The position numbers and the translations under genes were made by a program. A model generated the notes under the pieces. The model was not told the DNA's origin, did no database searches, and was given only the letters and a program-made list of their open reading frames with translations. Positions 1 to 13,000 of a stretch of 64,000 nt of DNA are shown in pieces (position 1 is the first letter of the stretch; every line of letters begins with the position of its first letter). Source of the stretch: Alligator mississippiensis (Eukaryota > Chordata > Crocodylia > Alligatoridae); contig NC_081824.1 in NCBI RefSeq assembly GCF_030867095.1, positions 236,680,719 through 236,744,718 on the forward strand, read 5' to 3'.

Positions 1-262
1 GCAAAGGTTACCAAGGATGCTTCCTCCATGCTTGCAAACCTCACCAAGTTTATTTCCCAGTCATGGAGCACTGCATCATAGGACTTGTACTCTGCAGGGC
101 TAATGCCTCCCTTACCAAAGGTGAGCTGAAGTAACAGCTCAGCCCTGAAGTGGTTTGCCCCAACCTGCCACTGTGTGGCTCATCCCTGCTGCTGTGGACC
201 AGGTCAAATTTCTTAGGGGGCTGGATCTGACCTCCAGGCAGTAGGTTGTCAAAGTCAGTTGT
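1..262. mobile_element. Degraded hAT-like element, right end
   Basis: The stretch GGGGGCTGGATCTGACCTCC followed by a decayed TAGGTTGTCAAAG resembles the ends of the hAT elements elsewhere in this window (compare 35370-35413). The left end is outside the window or lost. The weak open frame at 50-289 is not a gene. Confidence 0.3.
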
Positions 263-544
263 AGGCCAATATCCCCGACTGAACTGCATTTTCCATGCTA
301 CTATTCAGGCTCTCCTGGACTGAATGCCAGGGCATTTCATGAAGCTTCTTCCAAATCATGGTTTCTGTGACTGCTGTAGGGAAACTATAGCTTTACTTAT
401 GGAACACAGGAGGGATGCCAGATGGCTTGAGAAAAGCAAACATACTACCTATTTTTTAATTTTTAAATAGGGAAGAGAATCAACAGCATCATCTAATGGA
501 AAACACCTAGGTGACAATGAGGTAATCAGAAAACAACCACTGTG
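263..544. other. No feature seen
   Basis: Unique-looking intergenic sequence with no open frame or repeat recognised. Confidence 0.5.
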
Positions 545-905
545 GATTTGTCAACTAGGATTATTTAGTCTGGAGCAGATGGGGGATTCAATAACAGTCT
601 TTAAGTACCTGGAGGGTAGTTATAAAAAAGGATGAATATTTTGTGTGGCTGTAGGGGACAGAACAAGTAGCAATGGTCTGAAATTTAGGCTGGAAATTAG
701 GAAGAACTTTCTTAATCAGCAGGTGGTTAAGCATCGAAACAGACTACCCAGAGAGGTTGTGGAGTCTCCATCCTTATTACATTTTTAAGATCATGGTAGA
801 TAAACACTTGACTGCAATAGTTTCGTAGGGGATGATCTTGTCTTTAGCAAGGGCTGGACTACATCTCCCAAGGTCCCTTCCAGCTCTACTTTTTATGCAC
901 AGATA
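545..905 (+). mobile_element. CR1 LINE 3' end
   Basis: The order of phrases is diagnostic of the CR1 3' coding end: AGCAATGGTCTGAAATTTAG, AGGAAGAACTTTCTTAATC, CCCAGAGAGGTTGTGGAGTC, then GGTCCCTTCCAGCTCTAC before the stop and 3' end. It is 5'-truncated, as is usual for CR1, and decayed. Confidence 0.75.
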
Positions 906-1027
906 TGAAATGGTAAATTACTGGCCAACGGTCAATAAGAAAAAAGCTCTAGTGGATCACAAAATAAATATGTCAACAATGTAATGTTACCAAAAAGGCA
1001 AATGTCACTGTGGTCTTAATAGCAGCA

Positions 1028-1300
1028 TTGTAATGTTTGTTAGATATGGGAAGTAACTACCCCCACTCTTCTTGGTACTGCTAGGTCTTAGCTGCTGTAC
1101 TGTCTAGTTTTGGGGCCCACATTTTGAAAGATTAACTGGTATATATCCAGAGGAAAGCAACAAGAATGATAAGAGATTTAGAAAACAACCTAAAAGGAAA
1201 GGTGAAAAACTTGGATTTTATTTTCAATTGTCTAAGCTAAAGGAGGACATACTAGTACTCACATATGTAGAAGGTTGCCATAAGAAAGATGGTGGTTGGT
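1028..1300 (+). mobile_element. CR1 LINE internal fragment
   Basis: CTGTCTAGTTTTGGGGCCCA and then CAGAGGAAAGCAACAAGAAT correspond to the CR1 segment that encodes [20 protein letters not shown] in better copies. It is strongly decayed and without an open frame. Confidence 0.55.
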
Positions 1301-1779
1301 TGTAGCATGAAAGATGCTAGTCTACATGTTGCACAATCATTGTGATGTACCAGGGCATTGTCCTCATTACAAGAGTAATATAGCTTACTCTGAAAAATCG
1401 TCAACTTCTAGGCCATGGGCAGAATCAGCAGGCTAAGTTGTGTTGCTTGAGTTCAGCAGGTCACATTCAATGGGTTGCTTTGACTAGAATCAGTGAGAGT
1501 TGTGGTTTCAATAGTACAGTTGGCCACATTTACTTCTCCTTTTCTTCTTCCTGTGCTCAGGCCCTTCCCTTCATTTCTTTTGGCTACTTTAAAAGCAGCT
1601 CAGAACTTGCTATGTCTAAATCATGCCTATCAAAAATTTACCCAGCCTCCTTTTGAAACCTCCAATGAAGGAGATACTATAACTTCCCTGGGCTGTCTAT
1701 CCAGCTATCTCACTGTCCAACTATTCCAGAGATTTTCCTAAGATTTAAACTCAAGGTCTAATTTAAGGATAACTACCAG
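1301..1779. other. No feature seen
   Basis: Two short overlapping open frames (1438-1741) have no family resemblance and no splice support; no repeat was recognised. Confidence 0.45.
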
Positions 1780-2100
1780 ATGGGGGGTTTGAAAGAGGAT
1801 AGAGTTAGATTATTCTCAGTAGTGGCAGATAACAGAACAAGGAGCAATGGTCTCAAGTTGCAGCAAGGGAAGTTTAGCTTAGATATTTAAAAAAAAAAAA
1901 CACTAGAAGGGTAGTAAAACACTGGAACAGCTTACCCAGAGAGGTGGTGGAAGCTCCATCCTTGGTGGGTTTTAAGACCCACATAGACAAAGCTTTGGCT
2001 GGGATGATCTAGTTGGGGATGGTCCTCCTTTGAGCAGGGGGTTGGACTAGATGACTACTGAGGTCTCTTCTAACTCTAATTTTGATTCTCTGATTCTAAG
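1780..2100 (+). mobile_element. CR1 LINE 3' end
   Basis: Reads AGAGGATAGAGTTAGATTAT, GTGGCAGATAACAGAACAAG and GAGGTCTCTTCTAACTCTAA and ends in a TTGATTCTCTGATTCT tail, the CR1 terminal repeat. An A-run at 1890-1899 interrupts it. Confidence 0.75.
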
Positions 2101-2690
2101 GGTCTAAATCAATCCAGTTCCCTGCATTCCCAGAAAACAATTTACCAAAAACTGGCTACCCCTCATAGACAGTAGCCACAAAGCACATCGCAAAGCCTAC
2201 AATGTTGCACACAAAAACGAATGGCAACAACGGCACTGCTTGCAACTGCAGAGGCAGAAAATTGGTTGTATGCTCTGAGATCCCAGAAAGACCATTATCT
2301 CATGCTGGAGTGAAAGCTGAAATCCACCATATTCCTTGCAACTTTGACCAGGGGTGGTGGTGGGGGGGTGGAATTCCTTTGCAGCCCCAAGTATGACAAT
2401 CAGTTGATTCTGAGTTAAACAGGAAGGCCAGGTAGCCATGACCAGAGATATTTCTTAGTATGGGCAGGAAAATGAGTACTCAATCAAAACACACAGCTGC
2501 AATCAATGTCCAATGCTTTTAAGTAAGGCAAAAATACCACCCCAGCATCTATAAAGCAGTGATAAGGAGGAAAAATTTCTTCTTGCTCCTTGCAGCTGAC
2601 TAGCAAAAGTCTTGAAGCCTGGAATTATTTACCTTTCTTGTTTTCTAATGTCAAATCTAAGAATATCTGAATATCTAAACAAACTAACAT
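2101..2690. other. No gene; short G-rich run
   Basis: Overlapping opposed open frames around 2197-2439 have no recognisable similarity. A G-rich run occurs near 2351-2369. Nothing else seen. Confidence 0.45.
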
Positions 2691-2694
2691 TGTG

Positions 2695-3575
2695 ATCGTT
2701 TAAGTTTGACCTCCTGATGAATGCAACCCAATTTTTACCCTAAGATTCCAAAATAGCTCATGTCTTCCAGGTGACTGCATCTTTCAAAGACATCCAAAGT
2801 CCTGACTCTATTCAAAGTCTTCAGTTGAATTCATATCTCCAAGTAAGCTGTTCCAATAGTTAAGCTCCCCACTTAAAACTGCAACTTGCTTCCAACTGAG
2901 ATTTTGCCATGTTCAATTTTCAACCATTGGCTTTTGTAATGTTTTTATCTGGCAAATTAAAGGACCACCTCTGTATTCTCTAGTAAGTTCTTACAGGCCA
3001 TTGATCTTTGATAAGCTAAACAAGCTGAAGCCTGTCTGTAACACGTTTTCTCATCCTCAAACAATTCTCAAAGTTATTCTCTGGATCCTAATTTTTCAAC
3101 AACTTAAAACATTTTAACACTAAAGCTAGACTTAGAACTCAGTTAATGGTCATCTTTATACCATGTACAAAGAAAAAATTAACATTAACTTCTGCAGGAT
3201 ATTCCTCATCCAAGTACAGTATTAGCCCATTGCGCTATAGCAAACCACTAGAATTTCATATTCCATTGGTTCTCTACAATAAATTGCAAATCCTTTTAAA
3301 AATCATAGCTTTTACAGACATAGCCTCCATCTAATGTGCAAGTACATTCTTTTGTTCCTAGATGTAAAACTGTGTACTTAGCTGTATCAAAATGCACATT
3401 TGACTACGTTTTCCTAAGTAATCCAAGTCACTCACCTGTCCTACTGAATTTTTACTGCAAACTTAGTATTCTGAACATTAATCATTAATTTACTTTTTTT
3501 AACCCAAGGTCTGTGGGTCAAGAACAGATCTTTGCATACCACTAGTTGATAATTCTGAATAGAAATCTATAAAGT
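2695..3575 (-). mobile_element. Old CR1 LINE relic, reverse orientation
   Basis: In reverse the text follows the CR1 3' coding region in order, but heavily mutated: remnants of the tail near 2700, the GTTCCAATAGTTAAGC segment near 2850 and a decayed GGTCTGTGGGTCAAGAACAG motif near 3515. No frame survives. Confidence 0.45.
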
Positions 3576-3849
3576 ATAATTCTGAATAGACACCTATAAC
3601 AGACTTTAGATAAAAGCAATAGTCTCCACCTGAGCCAAAATGGTACCAAACTGCTGGCATGTAACATTAAAAAGGTGGTAGAGCAACTTTTAAACTAAAA
3701 ATGGGTTAAAACTGACAGTGCAGAACAGCGCACAGTTCATATTGACGCACCCTACAGTGGTGAAACCATAAAAAATAGGGATAAGAAACAGGGTGAAGAC
3801 AAGCACAAGCAAATACCTTTAATGAGTAAAAGGTCACACAGAAGTAACC
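3576..3849. other. No feature seen
   Basis: AT-rich sequence with no recognised repeat or coding potential. Confidence 0.4.
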
Positions 3850-6655
3850 AACCAGGCAACAATAAAAAGTACACATGCTTTTATACTAATGCTAGAAGTC
3901 TAAGATCAAAAGTGAAGGAACTTGAATGCTCAGCAGTAAATAATGATACTGACATAATAGGTATCTGAAACATGGTGGAATGAGGGGGAAAAAAAAAATC
4001 AATAGGATGCTGTAATATCAAAATACAAATTATACAGAAATGATAAGAGTAGGCTGTACTGGTGGGGAAGTGGTACTCTACATCAAAGACTGCATGGAAT
4101 CAAATAGGTTACACTTTTCATCTGATAAAGAGAGGTACCATAGAATCTGTGTGGATAGACATCCTGGGTATCAATAGAAAAAAAAAGGTATGTCTAGGGA
4201 AATACTATCAATCGCCAGATCAGGATGGTAGCAGTGAGCTAGAAATGCTAAGGGTGTTGAGAGAGGTGGTGACAGCAGAAAACACAGTAATAAAGGGGAA
4301 CTTCAACTTTTCATAAATAGACTGGGCCAATCTAAAATCAGGCTGGGATGCAAATTTCCTGATGTCATAAAAGACTGTTTTCTAGATCAGTTAGTCTTGA
4401 AACATACAAGAGGAAAAAGCCCATTTTTGATATAGTCCTAAGTAGTGCACAGGACTTGGTGCAAAGGGTAAGCATTACTGAGCTGCTCAGCAATTGTGAC
4501 CATAATGTTTGACATCCATGTAGGAGGGGAGACAAGAAAATCTACCACAGTAGGCCTTAACTTTAAAATGGGAGACTACACCAAAATGAGGAAACTAGTT
4601 AGACAGAAGTTAAAAGGGTCCCCTAAAGAGACAAAGAACTTGCAGGCAGAACTTGCAGGGAATTGCTTAAGAACACCATACTGGAAGCACAAAGCCAATG
4701 CATACTGCAAATCAAAAAGAAAAAGAATGGAGAGACGACCCAAAGAAAGCCAGCATGGTTTAATAGCAGAACAGCAGAGCTAATACGCACAAAAAGGGCT
4801 TATTTAAAAAACTCGGTCAAATCCTAATGGAGAAAATAAAAAAGAGCATAAACACTGGCAAGGCAAATGTAAAACTGAAATAAGACAAGAATGAATTTGA
4901 GGAGAAACTTGCTAGAGACACAAAAGGTAACAGTAAAAATTGCTTTAAGTACATTAGAAGCCAAAGCCCTGCCAGGCAGTCATTTGGACCTTTGTAAAAG
5001 AAGCACTAAAGGATGACAGGGCCATTGCCAAGAAACTAAATGCATTCTTTGCACCTATGTTCACTGTGGAAGATGTTAGGGAAACTCTGTCACCATATCC
5101 ACTCCTCTCTAGGAGTGGAGTTGACCCAAACTGAGGTTTCAATACATGAGGTTGTAGAGGAAATTGATAAACTAAACAGAAGCAAACCACACCAGGACCT
5201 GATGGCATTCACCCTAGGGTTCTTAAGGAGCTCAGAACAGAAATTGGTGAACTCCTAACTAGAGCATGCAACCTATCACAGCCTCGGTACCAGAGGACTG
5301 GAGGGTTGCCAATGTGACTCCCATATTTTAAAAAAGGCTTCAGTGGGGATGCAGGGAACTACAGGCCAGTGAGCCTAACTTCTGGTTCCTGGAAAATTGG
5401 TAGAAACAGATTCACAGAAGTTAGGAAAAAAAACAATGGTTCAGCACATAGATGAACATGACTTTCTGGGGAGGAACCAACATAGCTTTGTCAGAAGGAA
5501 ATCATGCCTTACCAACCTATTAGAGCTCTGTGAATCTGTCAATAAGCAGGTAGATCAGGGCAATCTTGTTGACATGGTATATTTGGACTTCCAAAAAAGC
5601 TTTTGACAAGGTCCCCCATCAGAGGCTCTTAATGAAGTTATGTAGTCTTGGGATTACAGGGAAACATCCACTTGTGGACTAGAAATTGGCAACTAAACGG
5701 CAAATGTAATTCAATGCAGGTACGTGTAAAGTGATGCACATGGTAAAAAATAACCCAAACTATACCTACACCATGATGGGCTCTACATTAGCTGTTACCA
5801 CACAGGAAAGAGATCTGGGAGTCACTGTGGTACAGTTCTCTAAAAACACCAGCTCAGTGCTAAGCAGCCATCAAAAAGGCAAACAAAATGTTAGGGATTA
5901 TTAAGAAGGGAACTGTACACAGAACAGAAAGTATCATCATGATCTCTTCATAAATCCATGGTGCATCCACACCTTGAATACTGTGTCCAGTTCTGGTCCT
6001 CACATCTCAAAAAAGGTAAAGAACTAGAAAAGGTCCAGAGAAGGGTAACAAAGATGATTAGTGGTATGGAGGGGCTACCATATGAGGAGAGACTAGATCT
6101 ATTCAGTTTAGAAAGAGGCTAGACCTATTCAGTTTAGAAAAGAGAGGTTTGAAGGGGGACACAATAAGGATTTACAAATATTAAATGGTGAAGAGAAAGT
6201 AAATAGGGATTTATTGTTCAGCCTCTCACACAATACTAAATACTACTATGACTAGGGATCATAAAGTGAAACTAGCAGGTAGTAAGTTTAAAACTAACAA
6301 AAGGAAGTTCTTTTCCACACAGTGTGTAATTAAAGTGTGAAACACACTGCCACCAAATGGAAACAGATAGTTTAGCCAGTTCAGAAAGGGACTGGATAAA
6401 TTCTTAGAGGAAAGGGGCATCAGTAGCTATTGAGCATGGGAGTTAGGGGTACAGTTTCCGAACCAGAACTTCCTAAACTTTAACTGCTGGAGGCTGCAAG
6501 TGAGAGGAACAGTGGGGAAAAAATTACCCTGGTTATACCCAATTCAGTCTCCTTTTCAGCATCCACTCTCTGCCACTGTGCGACACAGGATACTGGGCAA
6601 GATACATCTATTGTCTGGCCCAGTAAATGACAATTCTTTATGTTCTTATATTTTC
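3850..6655 (+). mobile_element. Long decayed CR1/L3-like LINE (endonuclease to 3' end)
   Basis: Translation with several frame changes follows a CR1-clade ORF2. Near 3880 is YTNARSL, then a degraded ETWW-like site, a GNFNF (from GDFN) endonuclease motif near 4300, and the LNRSKPHQDLMAFTLGFL region at 5170-5225. A GNYRPVSLTS reverse-transcriptase motif lies near 5357 and MVYLDFQKSF near 5574-5606. The 3' end carries GTCTGGCCCAGTAAATGACA and TTATGTTCTT, a tail typical of L3-like CR1 families and different from the TCTATGATTCTATGA-ended copies in this window. It is the longest LINE here but inactive, with many stops. A 28-base direct duplication sits near 6091-6146. Confidence 0.7.
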
Positions 6656-7308
6656 ATATCAAATGGACAATGCACAATTGTTGTAAGTCGCATTAATTTT
6701 GAAGAGTGCTAGTTTGTTAATACTGTGTTAACAGTTTGTTAATATAGTGTTAACAACAAACTAACCAGGAAATCAAAATGAGCAGTTAAATTCCTATAAT
6801 CAACTAGTAACTAATCAACTTGCACAAAGGTAGCATTTATCATCAGACTACCATTTTGATCCTTTCTGTTCCATTCATGAAACAAGATTGTTTGACTCTG
6901 TATCCAAGTTACTGCATAGGTACAATTAACATGATCATCTATGAACAACGTCTCAGCCGTGATTGTCATCTCAATCAAATACATTAAAAGAAAAGGGAAG
7001 GGAATAGAATCCAAAGAAGAATTACATTGGGAAAGAGTAGACCAGGACATCTAGTAGCAGGTGATACCTGCAAAAGAGATGTAAAAATACTGTCTTTTTT
7101 TATACTTTTAAGACCAATTACTGTAGATTTAACAGAGCCATACACAAAGACAGCCCAAAGGGTAGAACCAAGGAGAATTGAAGTCAGCTGTGGTCTGAGC
7201 TACTAAATCCTCATGGGTGAAAGACCCATGATAACACCTGGCACTCTGTATGGTACATGCCTTTGATGACTAGCTATATTTAGTTAAAAAGAACGTAAGC
7301 AAGTACGG
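6656..7308. other. No gene seen
   Basis: AT-rich intergenic sequence downstream of ZC3H6. The open frame at 6811-7050 (minus) shows no family resemblance. Confidence 0.4.
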
Positions 7309-7326
7309 GAGAGAGAGAGAGAGAGA
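7309..7326. repeat. (GA)n microsatellite
   Basis: An uninterrupted GA run of nine units, followed by an imperfect GA/CA-rich stretch to about 7360. Confidence 0.9.
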
Positions 7327-7370
7327 AAGAGTGCGCACACACATGCGCAAGAGAAAGAGTGCAACATGAA

Positions 7371-7455
7371 GGGCTTGATCTTGATGACACTGCTCAATTA
7401 ATAGTCCCTTTGGAGTTAATGGGAGTTTTGCCTATGAGAGTACAGCCAGATCCTG
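7371..7455. mobile_element. Degraded palindromic MITE-like repeat
   Basis: GGGCTTGATCTTGA at the left, GGAGTTAATGGGAGTTTTGC in the middle and CCAGATCCTG at the right resemble a sauropsid repeat with GGCCTGATCCTG ends. Recognition is from memory. Confidence 0.35.
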
Positions 7456-7544
7456 TTGCAGTACCTTCTTGTGGCAGCTGAGTATTTTACAGCATATTTG
7501 ATTATCATCTCTGCTTCAGACATTTTCTATTACTGCTTTCCCAC

Positions 7545-8505
7545 AGTCCAACTCTCTGGTAATTTATTAGTTTAATAGTCACTACTAGACTTTAATTGTA
7601 CCCTTTTTTAATTTTTTTGTTAAAAATGTCATAAAGACACAATGAATACAAGTACTGCAGTTACATCAATACAAAAAAGCAATACAAATTAAGCATCTGA
7701 ATACAAAAATACATTGCAATACATGAACACCACAATGTAACCTATCACACTAAGTCAGAATTGTGTATGTGTGAAAAATTAAATAAAAACTTTTTTGTAT
7801 TAGAGAACTTAAGTATTCTCTACTTTAACTGTAATGTTCTTCTAGTTATTGACTTCACAATTTCTTCTATTTACAGTATAGAATAAAATACTTTTAAAGA
7901 TATGACATTTTAACTCCGCAATAAGTGATATAGGTATCTTTTACACTAAGAATATTGACTGCATGAATAAAAACAATGTCTTACATCCACTGCTCTGAAA
8001 AGGAGGATCAACATTTTCCTCTTACATCATCTATGTATATTTCAGTTAGTAGGTTTGGCTTGGTAAGTCAGACAATCCTCGTCTTAAATAGTGTCTCTCA
8101 CAGTAATGTACATCATATTGCTTGAACCTATACAATCATACAAAAGTGGCAATCATTATATCTAAATGTTGATTATGAAAGAGACAACTTACACATATAC
8201 AAGGTCTTCGGAGTTGAATTCTTAATGACTTATTTACAATGAAAGTGCTTTTATCAGGTCTAACATGATACATGTCTTTTTCTACATGTCAATTAATCTC
8301 CCTGAAATTGGAAAAGTATAATATAGAAAATACCACAGCTTTGCAAACACTATAGCATACTGTATAACCGCATGTGGTTCTGAGATTAGCAGCTGAAAAG
8401 TGTTGATAATTATAATTTAAAAATAAATAAAGCAAAGAGGTAAACCAGTTACAAAATAGCAGAAAACTGCAATATTCACAACAGTAAAAAGACTGAACTC
8501 AGTTG
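7545..8505 (-). other. ZC3H6: Probable ZC3H6 3' UTR
   Basis: This AT-rich stretch directly follows the stop codon, contains no recognised repeat and no coding potential. Its extent is inferred from the first plausible AATAAA on the minus strand. Longer or shorter forms are possible. Confidence 0.4.
7563..7568 (-). terminator. Candidate poly(A) signal for ZC3H6
   Basis: The plus strand reads TTTATT, which is AATAAA on the transcript, about 940 bases after the stop. The next transcript bases include TTGGACTGTGG, a weak GU-rich element. Other ATTAAA-like sites are nearby, so the choice is uncertain. Confidence 0.3.
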
Positions 8506-10007
8506 CTAACAAAATGGTGAAGCAGTTGGATCAAAGGTCTTGAAAACATCTTTTAGGGATTTATCATCCGATTCCCCATTTGGATCATTATCCTGCATTT
8601 GATTAACCTGTCCAGGCTGTCTAACTTGCCTTGGATCACTGTACTGCGGTCTGATCAATCCTGACAATGCTTGGATGGGAAGATTATGCACTGCTGGTGC
8701 AGTGCTTGAATGCTTAGCCTGAGATTTACTGATGCTATTTGCTTTATCTGAACTGGCCTCTGCTGATGCTTCGGTAGTTTTTTCCACGTTTGAGGCAGTC
8801 TTCTGTGGCAATGTATCTTCTGAGAGACTAGGCTCATTTTTTACAGTGTTTTTCAGAATACTTTTTTTCTGGTTCTCTCCATTCTCTCCTGAATTACTTG
8901 GAGCAGTGTCTATTGATGAACTGTGGTCTCTTGGATCATATAAACTAATACCACTAAGTATGGAGCTTGGAGTTCCCAGTCTAACACCAGTTGATGATAG
9001 CTTGGGTGCATATGGAGGCAGAATGTCTGGGTCAGATTTACAAGTCACAGCTTCTGAGGACTGTGATGAACCAATACCAGATCTGGCTAGACGAGGGTCA
9101 AATTTTGGAGGATGAGAATCCTTTGCGATTCCATGGTGAGTGTCTGTACTAGACAGTCTATGGAGTCTGGGATCAACGTTTTTTTGTAAGCGGGGATCTC
9201 CCAGTTTGCTTGAACTACTGGCATGTGACTCTGCAGATTGGTCCAAAAAGCCACTTCTGCTTGTTATGCTATTTTTCACTTTTGCTGCTAGTCTTGGGTC
9301 AGCTGGCATTGCATTTGGATGCGGATCATTTTTCAAATTCCGTAATTTATTAAGCCTCTGGTCAGCTATAAGTGGAGGAAGAGGTAAATTAATTGAAGAG
9401 ACTGGGTCAGGTTTAGGTAAGGGTATTGGAAGCAAGTCTTCAGGAGCCCATACAATATGCTTAGCAAAGTTTGGTTTTATCAGGATAATATCCATTTTAA
9501 TGTGGCTGAACTGTCTAAGCTGAGATCTTGGATCCCTTAATGTTACACCAGGTAAAGGTTCCAAAGGAATTAGAAAAGCTCGCTCTCTCAATTCTCTTTC
9601 CGTATCCTCTTCATCATCATCCATTCCTTTTTGTTTGACTTTAACTCCGGAATGCGTATGATGTAAATCTAACTTTGCACCCACAACCGAAGAACTTGCG
9701 TGTCCACTTTCATTAATCCTCAACATTCTAGGATCCCGCGCAAGTCTTGGGTCTAATGATGCCGATTCGGAAGGTTTTCTAGTATTTGATCTCGGAGTGG
9801 ACCTCAACCTTGGGTCAACAGCTTGATTTCCTACGGCCTTCTCTTTAGCAAGCCGTGGGTCAGTAGGAACACTGAGCATATGCTGATCTGTGGAATGTTG
9901 TTGCCGATTCCTAAAATTCTCACTTTGTTTCTTTAAGGTTTTTAATATTGATTTAACACTGCTTCCCTCTTCCTCTTCACTACTGGAATACCAGTTTACA
10001 TTATCAT
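8506..10007 (-). CDS. ZC3H6: ZC3H6 exon 12: DPR-repeat C-terminal region and stop
   Basis: The exon is 1502 bases, after TTTCTTTTAG, with a TAG stop at 8506-8508. It encodes 499 residues (680-1178). It starts [20 protein letters not shown] and runs through about eleven DPR units ([79 protein letters not shown]) to the end [13 protein letters not shown] conserved island, [20 protein letters not shown] followed by [14 protein letters not shown], lies in the middle. There are no internal stops. The open frame from a Met at 9879 is only part of this exon; the splice acceptor at 10008 sets the real 5' limit. Confidence 0.96.
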
Positions 10008-13000
10008 CTAAAAGAAAGCAAAAGTTATTTAAAAAAAATGATCACTAGAGGTTCAACAGACAATGCTTTGCATTTCTTGAAAAAAAAAGTAAAATTTCTC
10101 AATAATAACTTGCATTTCTCTGATATTTAGACTTGAAAAAAGGGGGAACAGCAACTTTAAATGACTATTACAGAAATGAACTTAAGCAAGGGAATGAAAC
10201 AAACAACTACGTTTACTTGTTAGTAACAAAAATGAAATGAGCATATTTTTAAGCACATAAATCCTGGTGGAAGAGATTTTTACTGTTGGTTGAAAGAGAA
10301 GACAATTGTTTCTCCTATTCTTAAATAGAGTGTTGTTATAGCCCTGATGGTCCAGGAAATGGAATCATAAGATCAAAGGAAAGCAGGACTGGAAGGAACC
10401 TCATAAGGTCACCTAGTCCAGAGGTTCCCAACCACTGGGCCATGGCCCTGTTACCAGGCCACGTGGCGGGTTGGCTGCCAGGTCATGGCATGAGTCCCCC
10501 GATCAGACCCCCATTTGTCTGCCTGGGCGAGTGGCTTCCGGGGTTATAGCTGAGCTTCTGGGATTAAAGCTGTGTGCCGAGTCAGCCCTGGGAGGGAAGC
10601 AGCCGGCACCATGAGCCCCATCTCACTTCCACTGGGCCACAGTTTACAAAAGGTTGGGAACCACTGATCTACTCCAGCTCCTGGCTCAGGGCAGGATCAT
10701 TCCTGACTAAACCATCCCAGCCAAGTATCCATATCACCTGCTTTTGAAAGTTCCCAGGGCTAGAAAATCCACAATTTCCTTAGGTAGCCTGTTCTAATAC
10801 TTGACCATCTTAAAAAATCAGAAAGTTCTTCCTAATCTCCAATCTAAACTCCTCCTACTACAGATTGAAACCAGTGTTCCTACTCACTCCTGTCCCCTAC
10901 AGCCACAGATAAAAGCCCATTTCTATCCTTTCTATAATCTCCCCATAGCCTTCTCTTCTTCAGACTCAATAACCCTAGTTCTTTCAGTCTTTCTATGCAA
11001 GTCTTGCCTCCCAGGCCCCAATCATTTTTGCTGTTCTGCGCTGGCTGGACTCTTTCCAAGTGTCCACATCCATCTTGAAGTGTGGCATCCAAAACTAGAC
11101 ACAACACTGCAAGTGAGGCCCCAACAGTTCTGAATATAGCGGAAAAAAACTTCTCTTGATTTGCAAGTGACAATCCTGATGATACAACCCAGGATGCTGT
11201 TGCCTCATTTTGCAACAAGAACACACATTTGGCTCATATTCAATTTATGGCAACTGTAACCGTCAGGTCTTTCTCTGCAATACTGCAGCCTAGCCAGTCA
11301 TTGCCCAGTCTGCATTTCTGCATGTATTTATTCTGTCCCAAGTACACCACTTTGCACTTGCCTTTGTTGAATTTCATTTGACGAGCATTAATCTATTCTA
11401 CTCAGGTCATTCTGGATCCTAGCCCTACTCTCTAGAATATCTATGTAGAACATTAACCGACTTGGTGCTGCTTGCACATTTGGAAAGTGTACTCAATCCC
11501 ATCATCTAAATCATTGACAAAGTTATTACACAATAGCAGACCCAGGACAGACCCCTGAGGAACACCTCTTAATACCGCATTAAGCAATTGATATTATGGT
11601 GGGGATTTAACTATAGAGCACCAGACCAGGAGGATGTGGTAGATGAGGATTTTTTCAAATAGCTAGTGCAAGTTTCCTATCACAGGCCCTGGTTCTCATG
11701 GGAGACTTCAGTCACCCTGACATCTGCTAGGAGGGCAATACAGCAGTGCACAGGCAATCCAGGAAGTTTTTGGAGAGTGTTGGGGACAACTTCCTGGTGC
11801 AAGTGCTGGAGTGGCCAACTAGGGCCATGCTTTTCTTGACTTGCTGCTTACAAACAGGGAAGAATTCATGGGGAATGTAGTAGTGGATGGCAACTTGGGC
11901 AGCAGCGACCATAAGATGATTGAGTTCAGGACCCTGAAGAAACAAAGGAAGGAGAGCAGTGGATTAAGGACCCTGTACTTCTGAAAAGCAGACTTTGACT
12001 AGCTCAGGGAACTCATGGGCAGGATCCCCCGAGAGGCCAGTCTGAGGAGGAGAGGAGTCCAGGAGGAGAAGGTGATTAGGAACAGTCAGCATGGATTCAC
12101 CAAGGGCAAGTCATGACTGACCAACCTGATTGCCTTCTATGAGATGACTGGCTCTGTGGATCTGGGGAGACCAGTGACTTTAGCAAGGGTTTTGATATGG
12201 TCTTCCACAACATTCTTGCAGGCAAGCTAAGAAAGTATGGGTTGGATGAATGGGCTGTAATGTGGATAGAAAACTGGCTGGAGAGAGTAGTAGTCAATGG
12301 ATCGATGTCTAGTTGGCAGTCAGTATCACCAAGTGGAGTGTCCCAGGGTTCAGTCCTGGGGCAGGTTTTGTTCAATGCCTTCATCAATGACCTGGAGGAT
12401 AGGATGCAGTGCACCCTCAGCAAGCTTGCTGATGACACCAAGCTGAGGGGGGAGTAGTAGATATGCAGGGGGGTAGGGCAGAGAGACTGAGACAAATTGC
12501 AATATTGGACCAAAAGAAAAGAAATCTCATGAAGTTCAATAAGGACAAGTGCAAAGTCCTGCCCTTATGATGGAACAATCCCATGCACCAGTACAGGCTG
12601 GGGGCTGACTGGTTAGGCAGCAGCTCTGCAAAAAAGAACTTGGGGGTTACAGTGGACAATAAGCTGAATATTGAGCCAGCAGTGTGCCCTTGTTGCCAAA
12701 AAGGCTAACAGCATACTGGGCTGCATTGGTAGGTGTTTATCCAGCAGGTCAATGGAAGTGATTATTGCCCTCTATTCAGCACTGGTGAGGCCACATCTGG
12801 AGTACTGTGTTCAGTTTTGGGCCCTTCACTACAGAAAGGATGTGGGCAAATTGAAGAGTGTCCAGTGAAGGGCAACAAAAATGGTTAAGGGGCCAGGACA
12901 CATGGCTTCTGAGGACAGGCTGAGAGAACTGGAAAAGAGAACCCTGAGAGCAGATTTAATAGCAGCCTTCAACTACCTGAAGGGTGGTTCCAAAGAGGAT

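Noticed and set aside
8732..9523. Two long plus-strand frames of 127 codons each
   Set aside because: Antisense shadows of ZC3H6 exon 12, caused by its repeated codon pattern.
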